From Bifidobacteriaceae bacterium (lineage in GTDB: Bacteria > Actinomycetota > Actinomycetes > Actinomycetales > Bifidobacteriaceae): a stretch of 64,000 nt of DNA. Numbering within the stretch: the first letter of the stretch is position 1; every line of letters starts with the position of its first letter. The DNA lies in NCBI GenBank assembly GCA_022651005.1, contig JALCQD010000002.1:248001-312000 (forward strand). The letters run 5' to 3'. This document shows, piece after piece, positions 33,672-42,191 of the stretch. Below the pieces are notes generated by a model that was given only the letters and a program-made list of their open reading frames with translations, was not told the origin of the DNA and searched no databases. Made by a program: the position numbers and the translations under genes.

Positions 33672-33745
33672 GTAGCAGTACTTGGTGATGCAGAGTACTG
33701 GAGATAGCGAGGCGTGCTACGGCGTCACGAGCGAGAGGGGACTCA

Positions 33746-34081
33746 ATGAAGGGGCTGACGGAATTGCTGAAGGGCGTTCTTGAGGGAATTGTTCTTGAGC
33801 GCATCTCCCAGGGTGAGACGTATGGCTACGAAATCACAAACTATCTGTTTGACATGGGATTCGAGGACATCGTGGAGGGAACGGTGTACACGGTTCTCGT
33901 CCGCCTTGAAAAAAAAGGGCTTTTGGCAGTTGAGAAGCGCAAGTCCGAGGTTGGGCCTCCTCGAAAATTCTATTCTCTCAACACTGCGGGCAAGGAGTAT
34001 CTTGCTCAATTTTGGGAGAAGTGGGCTTTCCTCGAAAGCCGCATCAATACTTTGAAGAATGCGAAAGGCAATGCACAATGA
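33746..34081 (+). CDS. PadR-family transcriptional regulator
   Basis: A 111-aa winged-helix repressor of the PadR family (ILERISQGETYGYEITNYLF, then VEGTVYTVLVRLEKKGLL and GPPRKFYSLNTAGKEYL). PadR proteins commonly repress adjacent multidrug transporters. GAGGGGA lies 4 nt before the ATG. Its TGA overlaps the ATG of the DUF1048 gene (ATGA), starting a four-gene overlapping operon with an ABC exporter. Confidence 0.93.
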   Translation: MKGLTELLKGVLEGIVLERISQGETYGYEITNYLFDMGFEDIVEGTVYTVLVRLEKKGLLAVEKRKSEVGPPRKFYSLNTAGKEYLAQFWEKWAFLESRINTLKNAKGNAQ

Positions 34082-34431
34082 AGAATCCTCTGGATCTGAT
34101 CATCGGATCAAAGAAGCGGTACAACGCTTATAAGAAGGTGAAGGCCACTCTCCCGGATGATTACCGGGAGGCAATGGACGCTCTCGAAAAGTACATGTGG
34201 AACTTCGCAAAGAACGACGATTTCATGGATGTTCTCAACGATGTTCTTCAGATGTTTCAGGAGAACGTGGGAGATGGCTCGACGCCGCGTCCATCGGTGC
34301 GATCGATTGTGGGGGAGGACCCCGTCGAATTCGCTGACGAGATCATGGCGCAGTACCCGAATGCGCTGTGGATTATTAATTACCGCAATAAGCTGCGTGA
34401 TGCGATGAAGCGCGTGGAGGCTAACGCATGA
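34078..34431 (+). CDS. DUF1048 domain protein
   Basis: A 117-aa helical protein of the DUF1048 family, usually found between a PadR regulator and an ABC exporter. Features: LIIGSKKRYNAYKKVKATLP, LPDDYREAMDALEKYMWN, then GEDPVEFADEIMAQYP. The role is unknown; a modulator or membrane-associated partner of the regulator is possible. It overlaps both neighbours by 4 nt (ATGA junctions). Confidence 0.9.
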   Translation: MKNPLDLIIGSKKRYNAYKKVKATLPDDYREAMDALEKYMWNFAKNDDFMDVLNDVLQMFQENVGDGSTPRPSVRSIVGEDPVEFADEIMAQYPNALWIINYRNKLRDAMKRVEANA

Positions 34432-35282
34432 CGAACGCCGCAGTTGCAATCAGTGTGCGCCATGTCGCAAAGAGCTTCGGAGAGACGCAGGTGCTCACAG
34501 ACGTCTCCTTCGACATCGCGCAGGGCGAGGTCTTCACCCTTTTGGGAGAAAATGGCGCTGGGAAAACAACGCTTATCTCGATTCTCTCCACGCTTACCGC
34601 TCCGGACTCAGGACAGGTGAGCGTAGGAGGCTTTGATGTGTCGCGTGAACCCGACAGTGTGCGGGAGATCATCAGCCTTAACTCTCAATCCACGACGCTT
34701 GACGAGGAGTTCAGTGGGTACGACAATCTCGCGCTCATTGCCCGTCTGCACGGGGTGAGGAAGCCTGAGGCGGACATTGAGAGGCTGTCTGCTCGCTTGA
34801 ATCTCAGCGATTTCCTCAAGCGGAAGGTGTCAACGTACTCGGGTGGCATGCGACGTCGCCTCGACGTGGCGATGTCACTCATCGGCAATCCCTCCATCAT
34901 TATGCTGGACGAGCCCACTACGGGCGTGGATCCGCGTAATCGCCTCGAGATCTGGGATATTATCCGTGAGATCAGAGACTCTGGAATCACCGTCTTACTC
35001 ACCACGCAATATCTGGATGAAGCAGACAAACTGAGTGACCATATCGCGTTTCTCCATGAAGGGCGCATCGCACTGTACGGAACTCCTGAGGAAGTCAAGG
35101 CCACGAGTCGGCAGGACTACAACGTGCGCATCGGGCAGAACGATGTTACCCATGCGCGTCAGGCGCTCAACGATGCGAGTATTTCCGTCGAAGACGTTGA
35201 ACCAGTGGAATCGGATCTCGAAACAGTGTTCTTCGCGGTGACGGAGAAAGAGGACAAAAAGAAACAGGAGGTCTCCCAATGA
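34428..35282 (+). CDS. ABC transporter ATP-binding protein (DrrA-like)
   Basis: A 284-aa nucleotide-binding subunit. Walker A is LLGENGAGKTT, the signature is YSGGMRRRLDVAM, Walker B is IIMLDEPTTG and the H-loop position holds Q in LLTTQYLDEAD, as in DrrA-type drug/antibiotic exporters. A C-terminal DUF4162-like segment (VKATSRQDYNVRIGQ onwards) follows. It overlaps DUF1048 upstream and the permease downstream, each by 4 nt. Confidence 0.94.
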   Translation: MTNAAVAISVRHVAKSFGETQVLTDVSFDIAQGEVFTLLGENGAGKTTLISILSTLTAPDSGQVSVGGFDVSREPDSVREIISLNSQSTTLDEEFSGYDNLALIARLHGVRKPEADIERLSARLNLSDFLKRKVSTYSGGMRRRLDVAMSLIGNPSIIMLDEPTTGVDPRNRLEIWDIIREIRDSGITVLLTTQYLDEADKLSDHIAFLHEGRIALYGTPEEVKATSRQDYNVRIGQNDVTHARQALNDASISVEDVEPVESDLETVFFAVTEKEDKKKQEVSQ

Positions 35283-36157
35283 GCGCGGCAGCGATACACA
35301 CTACAAAATCCTCACGCCCAAGTACACCTCACATTGGAGGACGTACGGTTTCGTCATGGACTCAGCTGCGGGTGCTTGTTGCCCGTATTCTGCGACAGAA
35401 TTTCACCAACGCAGACACCATGATCACGGTAGTTGCGATGCCAGTGTTCATGCTGCTGTTTTTCGTTTACGTCATTGGAGGCAACATAGCGTTGGGCACG
35501 GCGGAAACGGCGGGGGCGGCGGGAACGAACGGTGGCACGGCACTCAGCTACGTGGAATATTCGCTCCCCGGATTCCTCCTCATCGCAATGACGATGGGAT
35601 CAGCGTACACGGCCGTACGCATCAACATGGATAAGTCAAAGGGCTTCCTTGCCAGGCTCCAGAGCCTCCCCATCCGCCGCTGGGTGATACTCGGCTCACA
35701 CGTCGTAGCCTCCGTTGTCTTCATGCTCGTGGCTGAGGTGGCTGTTCTCATCGTGGGTCTCGTCATCGGCTATCGACCGCACATGGGAGCGGCACAAGTG
35801 GCATTGTTCGGTGTCATTTCGGTTCTTTTCGCCTTCGCCATTACGCTGCTCGCCGTTCCCTTCTCGCTGAAGGCGAAGGACTATGCCAGCGCGAGCGGCT
35901 TCTCCTACGTCCTCCTCATGCTGCTCTTCGTGAGCTCGGCGCTCATGCCGACCGCAGGGATGGCGGCCCCGGTACGCGCCTTTGCCAAGTATCAGCCGAT
36001 GACGCCCATCGTCGAATATGTGCGCAGCCTGCTGGACACGGGATACGCGGCTCCTGACTGGGCCGCCGCAGCGAGTTTCGGGTGGCTTGCGGCGCTCATC
36101 ATCGTCTTCGGAGCGTTCTCTTACAAGCGCTATCTCAGCGTTTTCGGCGGAAAGTGA
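35279..36157 (+). CDS. ABC-2 type permease (DrrB-like)
   Basis: A 292-aa membrane subunit with about six TM helices. WTQLRVLVARILRQNFTNAD at the N-terminus precedes the first TM segment, and LPGFLLIAMTMGS, FLARLQSLPIRRWVILGSHV and MTPIVEYVRSLLDTG are typical of ABC-2 drug exporters. It partners the upstream ATPase. The exported compound is unknown. Confidence 0.93.
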   Translation: MSAAAIHTTKSSRPSTPHIGGRTVSSWTQLRVLVARILRQNFTNADTMITVVAMPVFMLLFFVYVIGGNIALGTAETAGAAGTNGGTALSYVEYSLPGFLLIAMTMGSAYTAVRINMDKSKGFLARLQSLPIRRWVILGSHVVASVVFMLVAEVAVLIVGLVIGYRPHMGAAQVALFGVISVLFAFAITLLAVPFSLKAKDYASASGFSYVLLMLLFVSSALMPTAGMAAPVRAFAKYQPMTPIVEYVRSLLDTGYAAPDWAAAASFGWLAALIIVFGAFSYKRYLSVFGGK

Positions 36158-36254
36158 CGCCCCACTCCGGAGGTTGTTGAATGTCGTCTTGAGACCATAC
36201 CCTAGGAGCTTGTGACTGCCGGTAATGGCGACCTATGGCGAGGAGTTGTGCACA

Positions 36255-38093
36255 ATGCAACGTATCCGTGGCATTGATGGTCTCAAGGGTTTGTCGATCC
36301 TTGCGATTCTGGCATACCATCTCTTTGGCCGATGGCTTCCCGGCGGTTTTATCGGCATTGAGATTTTCTTTACCATCTCTGGTTTCCTTACCGCCAGAGG
36401 ATTGCTCATTCGTCTCAACACCACGCATCATCTGGGCCTGCGAAGGTATTTTGTGCGTCGTGCACGCAGAGTAGTTCCGGCGGTATGGCTCATGGCGATT
36501 CTCGTCGTTGCCGTAGCGTGGATAGGGAATGCTTCAGACGCTCTGGTGGGAATTCGCAGTCGTCTCCTGTCGGTGTTCACGTTTACCTCGAATTGGTATG
36601 ACATCGTTGTAGGGGCTGATTATTTCGCGTCTACTGGTCCTGAGTTATTCAAACACCTGTGGTTCATATCGCTGCTCGTGCAGTTCTATGTGATAGCGCC
36701 GCTCATCGTGTGGTTTTTCTGGAAGTACTGGGAACCGGTGCATGCAGGGGTCGCTGTACTCGTCCTCGCCTGTGGATCTGCGCTCGCTATGGGCGTGATT
36801 TTCGTTCCTGGAACTGACCCGACGCGTGTTTATTTTGGAACGGATACGCATTTCTTCGGCTTGCTGGTGGGCGTCGCTCTCGCATTCTTCGTCGATGGAA
36901 AGACGCATGCGAGCACGGATACCAGCGACGTTTTTGAGAATCATCGCAGGAGGTACCTCGCTGCAGCTCTTGTGGGTAGCGCCGCACTCGTGGGCGTCAT
37001 TCTTCTGATGGTATTGGTGATTCGCCAGGATTCCTCTGCTTTCCGAGGTGGCCTTCTTGCGGTGGCGCTGTTGACAGCTCTGATTCTCGTCGGGAGCATG
37101 GTGCCCAGATCATTCTTGGGAATGGCGTTGAGCTGGCGCCCTCTTGCAGCGTTAGGCAAGTATTCCTTTGCAACCTATCTGTGGCATTGGCCCATCGCAA
37201 CGTTATTGACTTTCTGGATCCCTCGGTGGCGCTCGCCTGGTCTTCCCTACATAGGCCTCATAACGTTGGCGCTGACTGGATTCATCACATGGGTATCCTA
37301 CATTTTCGTTGAGAAGCCCATTGCGACTCGAGGATTCTTCCGTGCGCTGCTGCCTGAGATCGGCTGCGGCGCCAAGGGATGGATGACGTGGTGTGCGGCG
37401 GTAATCATCGTTCTGCTGGGTGTGGCGGGGTGCACACGCGGGGTGCAATCCGCTCCAGGAGCCACGCAGACGGAACTGTTGCTGCGCGCCAACAAGCAGT
37501 TGCATTCGCTCCGTTATTTTGCCGGGCCGGAGGAACGTCCTCAAAAGAAAGAGCCACACGACGTCATCAAGGAAGCGCCTCCCGCACCCTCCCGAGAGAT
37601 GCCTCGCGGTAAGCAAATATCCGCGGTGGGGGATTCCGTGATGCTCGCCGCCGAACCAGCGCTTGATAAAACATTGCCGGGCATCGCCGTCGACGCACAG
37701 GAGTCGAGATCTCTGCCTGCAGGTATTGGAATCATCGCGAAGCTCAAACAAAATCGGACCCTGCGCGAATACCTCGTGGTGGGACTGGGAACGAATTCAC
37801 TCATTACTCCCGCTGAACTCGATGAGGTGCGCACTATTTGCGGGCCTGGCCGCGTACTGGTGCTTGTCAATGCCCATGCTCAGCGGTCATGGATCGATCC
37901 GACAAATACGGCTATCGCTCAATACGTTGACAAGCATTCCGACCAGGTGATACTTGTGGATTGGAACACGGTGGCGGCGGCACATGAGAGCGAGCTGTAC
38001 TCGGATGGGATTCATCCCATACCGGGCAAAGGCGCGAATCTCTACGCTTCGGCGGTTGCCGACGCTATCAAGTATTGGACGCAGCGGCACTGA
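36255..38093 (+). CDS. OatA-like membrane O-acetyltransferase (AT3 + SGNH)
   Basis: A 612-aa membrane enzyme. The N-terminal acyltransferase-3 domain has about 10 TM helices (GIDGLKGLSILAILAYHLF, FFTISGFLTARGLL, YFVRRARRVVPAVWLMA). After an extracytoplasmic linker rich in Pro/Glu/Lys comes an SGNH domain with the catalytic serine in AVGDSVML, a GLGTNSL block, and the Asp/His of YSDGIHPIP. This architecture matches OatA-type O-acetyltransferases acting on peptidoglycan or surface polysaccharide. The ATG at 36255 has GAGGAG 9 nt upstream. Confidence 0.9.
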   Translation: MQRIRGIDGLKGLSILAILAYHLFGRWLPGGFIGIEIFFTISGFLTARGLLIRLNTTHHLGLRRYFVRRARRVVPAVWLMAILVVAVAWIGNASDALVGIRSRLLSVFTFTSNWYDIVVGADYFASTGPELFKHLWFISLLVQFYVIAPLIVWFFWKYWEPVHAGVAVLVLACGSALAMGVIFVPGTDPTRVYFGTDTHFFGLLVGVALAFFVDGKTHASTDTSDVFENHRRRYLAAALVGSAALVGVILLMVLVIRQDSSAFRGGLLAVALLTALILVGSMVPRSFLGMALSWRPLAALGKYSFATYLWHWPIATLLTFWIPRWRSPGLPYIGLITLALTGFITWVSYIFVEKPIATRGFFRALLPEIGCGAKGWMTWCAAVIIVLLGVAGCTRGVQSAPGATQTELLLRANKQLHSLRYFAGPEERPQKKEPHDVIKEAPPAPSREMPRGKQISAVGDSVMLAAEPALDKTLPGIAVDAQESRSLPAGIGIIAKLKQNRTLREYLVVGLGTNSLITPAELDEVRTICGPGRVLVLVNAHAQRSWIDPTNTAIAQYVDKHSDQVILVDWNTVAAAHESELYSDGIHPIPGKGANLYASAVADAIKYWTQRH

Positions 38094-38140
38094 GCGGTTC
38101 CGCCTGTGCCGCAGCTGGTTGTGCAGGGAAGGATTTCGCA

Positions 38141-38506
38141 ATGCAGTACACACTTGATATTGAGCGCATTTACGGTGATGAGGAATTCCCGGATGCTTAC
38201 CGCATCCTTATCGACAGGCTCTGGCCACGAGGCATGTCGAAAGACAAGGCTCACCTGGACGAATGGGATAAAACCGTTGCTCCGTCGTCGGAATTGCGAA
38301 AGTGGTTTGGACACGACCCTGAAAAATTCGAGGACTTCGCGCGTCGGTATACGGCAGAACTCGACGCGAATCCGGACGCCGCAGCATTTGTGACGCACGT
38401 GGGAGAAAAGATGGCCGACGGAGATGTGGTGCTGCTCTTTGGTGCGAAAGACACCGAGCATAATCAAGCCGTCGTTCTGCGCGACTATGTGCTGAAGAAG
38501 TTATAA
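38141..38506 (+). CDS. DUF488 family protein
   Basis: A 121-aa protein of the DUF488/YeaO group: YRILIDRLWPRGMSKDKAHL, DEWDKTVAPSSELRKWFGHD and the C-terminal VVLLFGAKDTEHNQAVVL. Function is not established for the family. GGAAGGA lies 7 nt before the ATG. It follows the acetyltransferase by 47 nt and may share its transcript. Confidence 0.9.
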   Translation: MQYTLDIERIYGDEEFPDAYRILIDRLWPRGMSKDKAHLDEWDKTVAPSSELRKWFGHDPEKFEDFARRYTAELDANPDAAAFVTHVGEKMADGDVVLLFGAKDTEHNQAVVLRDYVLKKL

Positions 38507-38511
38507 ATATT

Positions 38512-38549
38512 GAGGTTGCACAGGAGAATTGTGATTTCCGCGCAACCTC
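38512..38549. terminator. Hairpin between convergent DUF488 and dehydrogenase genes
   Basis: GAGGTTGC (38512-38519) pairs with GCAACCTC (38542-38549). No T run, so the terminator call is tentative. Confidence 0.5.
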
Positions 38550-38571
38550 CATGGCCTCCGCGTGCCGGGAG

Positions 38572-39558
38572 TCACCTCACAGTGTTGCGAAGCGGCTCGT
38601 TGGCGAGGAAGTGACGCAGGTTTCCGGCACAGATGGCCGCCACGTTTTCCAAAGTTTGAGGAAGTTGATATCCGCCCGCGATGTGCGGTGTGATGAGTGC
38701 ATTCGGCACGTCCCACAGTGAATCCTCCGCCGGCAGCGGTTCGGGATCGGTGACGTCGAGACCCGCGCCCGCGAGGCGGCCATTGACAAGAGCGTCGCGG
38801 ACTGCATCGGTATCCACCACAGACCCGCGCCCGCCATTAAGGAAGTAGCTGGTGTGCTTCATTGAGGCAAAGAAGGCCGCCCCCAGCATATGGTGCGTCT
38901 CGATTCCACCCGGAAGGAATGACGCCACAACGTCGGCCTGAGGAAGAATCTGAGGCAGCTGATCCATCGTCACAATTCTTTGGACCCCCGACTCAGGCAT
39001 CGGCGCGCTCGCGTGCCTGCGCACGCCGATGACGTGAGCGCCCAGAGCGGAAACGAGTCGTGCGAAATGCCCGCCGATGTCTCCCAGGCCTAGGACCACA
39101 ACGTTTGCATCGACGAGAGTGGTCACCGCGCCCCGATTTTGCCACACGTGGCCGCGCTGGTTGTCGCGGTACAACGGCAGGTTCTTCATCAGCGAGAGCA
39201 ACATCGCCAACATGTGCTCACTTACCGCCTGACCATAGGCGCCGACGCAATTGGTGAGTGTGACGTTCGGCGGAATCTTGCCCGGTGCCATGTACGCGTC
39301 CGCTCCCGCCGAGGCCAATTGCACCCATTGGAGGTTTTTGGCCAGCGCGAGTTGACGCGGTGGCAAATTTCCCATGACGATATCTGCCAGAGCGACGTCG
39401 TCGTCGGAGGCAACATCCTTGCCGGAGTGCGCAAACAGCGCGGCGGGGGCCGCGGCCTCCACGGTGGCTCGCTCAGAAGCGGTGAAGGGGATAGCGACGA
39501 CAATATGAGGTGTGGCCGGCAATGTGCGTGAAGTGACCTGTGCGTTCATAGCATTCAT
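38572..39558 (-). CDS. D-2-hydroxyacid dehydrogenase family protein
   Basis: A 328-aa NAD(P)-dependent oxidoreductase. The Rossmann motif is VLGLGDIGGHFARL. The catalytic Arg is in NGGRGSVVD, the Glu in DVTDPEPLP and the His in LITPHIAGGY. These are the three active-site residues of the D-isomer-specific 2-hydroxyacid dehydrogenase family. The sequence resembles the group including glyoxylate/hydroxypyruvate reductases. The start may be M1 or M4 (39558 or 39549). Confidence 0.9.
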   Translation of the reverse strand: MNAMNAQVTSRTLPATPHIVVAIPFTASERATVEAAAPAALFAHSGKDVASDDDVALADIVMGNLPPRQLALAKNLQWVQLASAGADAYMAPGKIPPNVTLTNCVGAYGQAVSEHMLAMLLSLMKNLPLYRDNQRGHVWQNRGAVTTLVDANVVVLGLGDIGGHFARLVSALGAHVIGVRRHASAPMPESGVQRIVTMDQLPQILPQADVVASFLPGGIETHHMLGAAFFASMKHTSYFLNGGRGSVVDTDAVRDALVNGRLAGAGLDVTDPEPLPAEDSLWDVPNALITPHIAGGYQLPQTLENVAAICAGNLRHFLANEPLRNTVR

Positions 39559-39576
39559 GATAGGCGTTGGTGTCTC

Positions 39577-41016
39577 TCACTGGACCGGATTCGATGGAGC
39601 CGGCGACGGTGTGGCCTCCGCTGTCTCCGTAACCCGAGTGTGACGAACATGCGTATAGATGGCGCTCGCGAGAATTCCCAGTGCCAGAACAAAGAGAACG
39701 ATGAAATCGACTTTACTGCCCGACACCATCGCTGCCCGAGAGCCCTCGTACAGACCAAAGGAGGAAACGATCGCCGACATGACGGAGGTTCCTAATGAGC
39801 CCGCGTATTGCTGCATCATGGAGAACATGGAATTCTGATCGGCCTTTTGAGAAGGTTCCACCTGAGTCGAGCCATCCGAAATAGCGGTTCCGAAGCCCGA
39901 GTTGAAGCCGATGCGCAGCACCACATAAATGGCTCCGATGACGACGACGGTGAAGTTGTCGGTGAAGACGTAGAAGAGCAACAGGGCAAGGGAGGCCATG
40001 ATGGCGCTGAAAATCAGCGGACGAGATGGTCCGTGGATGTCATAATAGCGACCTGCGATAGGTGCGGTTGCAGCTCCGACGAGGGCTCCCGGCAGAATCA
40101 TCAGACCAGCCGTCATGGCCGAGGCCCCGAGAACCGTTTGAGCGAAAAGTGGCAGCACGAACGACAGGCCAATATTGATGAACTGCAAGCCGAAATAGTG
40201 AAAGAGACGCAGACGCAGGACGGGATTCTTCAGAATCGAATAGTCGAAGAGCTTGCGCGTTCCCTTGTGGATGTAGAGAACGAAGGCGGCGATAAGCAGG
40301 GCAGTGGCGAACATCCACAGCCAGAAGGTGAGCGACAGCCACCCGTGCGTGCCACCCTCAGTGAAGGTGAAGAGAAGGACTGTGAACACTGCGGCGAGGA
40401 GGAGGACGCCCACTACGTCGAATGTGCGGCCGCCAGTCCCTGATGGCTTGCCGTGAATGGCGTAAATTCCTAGAAACATGACGAGGACGATGAAGGGAAG
40501 AATTCCCACGAACAGCGCACGCCACGACCAGATGCTGGAGAGGATGCCGCCGTACGTGGGTCCAAGCGCGGGCGCCAGGGAAATGATGACGCTGGCAAGG
40601 CCCGTGTAGACCCCCAGCTTCCTGATGGGAACGTTCGTGAAGATGATCTGGAACATGAGTGGTGTTGAAAGCCCCGTAGCGACGGCTTGAAGGAGACGGC
40701 CCAAGAACAGGATCCAGAAGGTGGGTGCGATGAGACACAGCACGCCTCCCACGAAACAGACGGAGGCTGCCACGATGAAGATGGCTTTGGGCGCAAAGCG
40801 TTTGAGAACGAAGGCGGTGGTGCTCATCACGATGGTGGTGAAGAGCAAGTAGCCCGTAGTAAGCCATTGCACGGTGTCGAGGCTGACGTGCATCGAGGCG
40901 ATGAGCGCAGGGAATGTCACGTTCATCGACGTCTCGATAAGAATGCCGATGAAGGATAGGAGGCCTGCGGAGAGGATGGCGAGCTTCGCCTTGGTGGAAA
41001 CTTCTGATTGCGTCAC
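39577..41016 (-). CDS. MFS drug:H+ antiporter, DHA2 family (14 TM)
   Basis: A 479-aa exporter of the EmrB/LmrB group with about 14 TM helices. Family segments: LIETSMNVTFPALIASM, TVQWLTTGYLL, LGRLLQAVATGLSTPLMFQ and LAPALGPTYGGILSSIWSWR. The start is GTG with AAGGAG 6 nt upstream. An ATG at 41193 would add an implausible hydrophilic extension. It is divergent from the DUF3737 gene, and a 19-nt palindrome lies in the gap. Substrate is unknown. Confidence 0.9.
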   Translation of the reverse strand: MTQSEVSTKAKLAILSAGLLSFIGILIETSMNVTFPALIASMHVSLDTVQWLTTGYLLFTTIVMSTTAFVLKRFAPKAIFIVAASVCFVGGVLCLIAPTFWILFLGRLLQAVATGLSTPLMFQIIFTNVPIRKLGVYTGLASVIISLAPALGPTYGGILSSIWSWRALFVGILPFIVLVMFLGIYAIHGKPSGTGGRTFDVVGVLLLAAVFTVLLFTFTEGGTHGWLSLTFWLWMFATALLIAAFVLYIHKGTRKLFDYSILKNPVLRLRLFHYFGLQFINIGLSFVLPLFAQTVLGASAMTAGLMILPGALVGAATAPIAGRYYDIHGPSRPLIFSAIMASLALLLFYVFTDNFTVVVIGAIYVVLRIGFNSGFGTAISDGSTQVEPSQKADQNSMFSMMQQYAGSLGTSVMSAIVSSFGLYEGSRAAMVSGSKVDFIVLFVLALGILASAIYTHVRHTRVTETAEATPSPAPSNPVQ

Positions 41017-41221
41017 AAACTGCTCCTTGAAAATCTGAAAATACGCGAGAGATGCCCATGAAAGGAGTTTTCGTAAAAGTGCTCTGCCAAGCGGGAAACG
41101 GGTGGAGGACATCTGCCAGACCCGCTGACGTAAGTATAGCTTTTGTTCTGAACAATTGCTGTGATAATTGCGCCCCTCTGAGCTATCAGGCAATTTACCG
41201 ATATTTGCCGATGGTGATTTG

Positions 41222-41240
41222 ACTTAAAGTAACTTTAAGT
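41222..41240. promoter_or_regulatory. Candidate operator upstream of DUF3737-malY
   Basis: ACTTAAAGTAACTTTAAGT: two 9-bp perfect arms with a 1-bp centre, in the divergent gap (41017-41309) between the drug exporter and DUF3737 genes. The rest of the gap is AT-rich and without a gene. The cognate regulator is not in the immediate vicinity. Confidence 0.55.
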
Positions 41241-41309
41241 TGTTACTTTTGCTGTGGTCGCGGCATGAACGGTCACCTGACCGTATGGTTCGCGCAGAGT
41301 AAGGACTTT

Positions 41310-42191
41310 ATGAAGACGTATACGAATGACTATTACACGGGCGAGCGCTCGCTTTTCGCTGAAAAGAATGCGCTGGTGTCGGAAGTGACCTTTGGCGAGG
41401 GGGAGTCTCCGCTCAAGGAGGGGCGCAATCTCTCTGTTGAGAAGTCGATCTTTCAATGGAAGTATCCGCTGTGGTACTGCTCTCATGTGAACGTTGATTC
41501 CACCATATTTGAGACGATGGCGCGTTCGGGCATTTGGTACACCAAGCATCTCACCATGGAACATTCCAGTGTGCAGGCTCCCAAAATGTTCCGCAGGTGT
41601 TCAGATATCGCTCTCGATGACGTCCATTTTTCCGATGCGGCCGAGACGCTGTGGAACTGCGACAATGTGAAGCTCACGAACGTTCGCGTTCACGGCGATT
41701 ACTTCGGCATGCAGAGCTCTGACGTGTATGCGGATCACATTGAGGTCATTGGCAACTACGTGTTCGACGGCGCTCACAATGTGGAAGTGCATCATTCCAC
41801 CTTCGTCTCAAAGGACGCGTTTTGGAACTGTGAGAACGTTGCGCTCTATGACTGCGTCATTGATGGTGAATACCTGGCGTGGAACACAAAGAATCTCACT
41901 CTTGTCAACTGCACCGTGGAATCGAATCAGGGGCTGTGCTATGTGGATGGCCTCACGATTCGGCATGGCCGGCTCCTCCACACAGACCTTGCCTTTGAAT
42001 TCAGCAGGGACATTGACGCTCAGATTGATTCCACGGTGATGAGTGTCAAGAATCCCATCAGTGGCACCATCGCTGCTACGGGCATCGATGACGTCATCTT
42101 GGATCCGGATATGGTGGATCCGAGTGCCACGCGTATCGAGATCGTGGCGCCCGAGCGTACGGATGCGGAGGTGCACTGTGAGTGCCGATGA
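41310..42191 (+). CDS. DUF3737 right-handed beta-helix protein
   Basis: A 293-aa protein of the DUF3737 family. Repeating short beta-strand rungs such as NVDSTIFETMARSG, ALDDVHFSDAAETLWNCDNV and NVALYDCVIDGEYLAWNTKN with regularly spaced N, V/L and C/D residues indicate a parallel beta-helix. There is no signal peptide. TAAGGAC lies 3-4 nt before the ATG. Its 3' end overlaps the start of the MalY-type gene by 14 nt. The function of the family is unknown. Confidence 0.9.
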   Translation: MKTYTNDYYTGERSLFAEKNALVSEVTFGEGESPLKEGRNLSVEKSIFQWKYPLWYCSHVNVDSTIFETMARSGIWYTKHLTMEHSSVQAPKMFRRCSDIALDDVHFSDAAETLWNCDNVKLTNVRVHGDYFGMQSSDVYADHIEVIGNYVFDGAHNVEVHHSTFVSKDAFWNCENVALYDCVIDGEYLAWNTKNLTLVNCTVESNQGLCYVDGLTIRHGRLLHTDLAFEFSRDIDAQIDSTVMSVKNPISGTIAATGIDDVILDPDMVDPSATRIEIVAPERTDAEVHCECR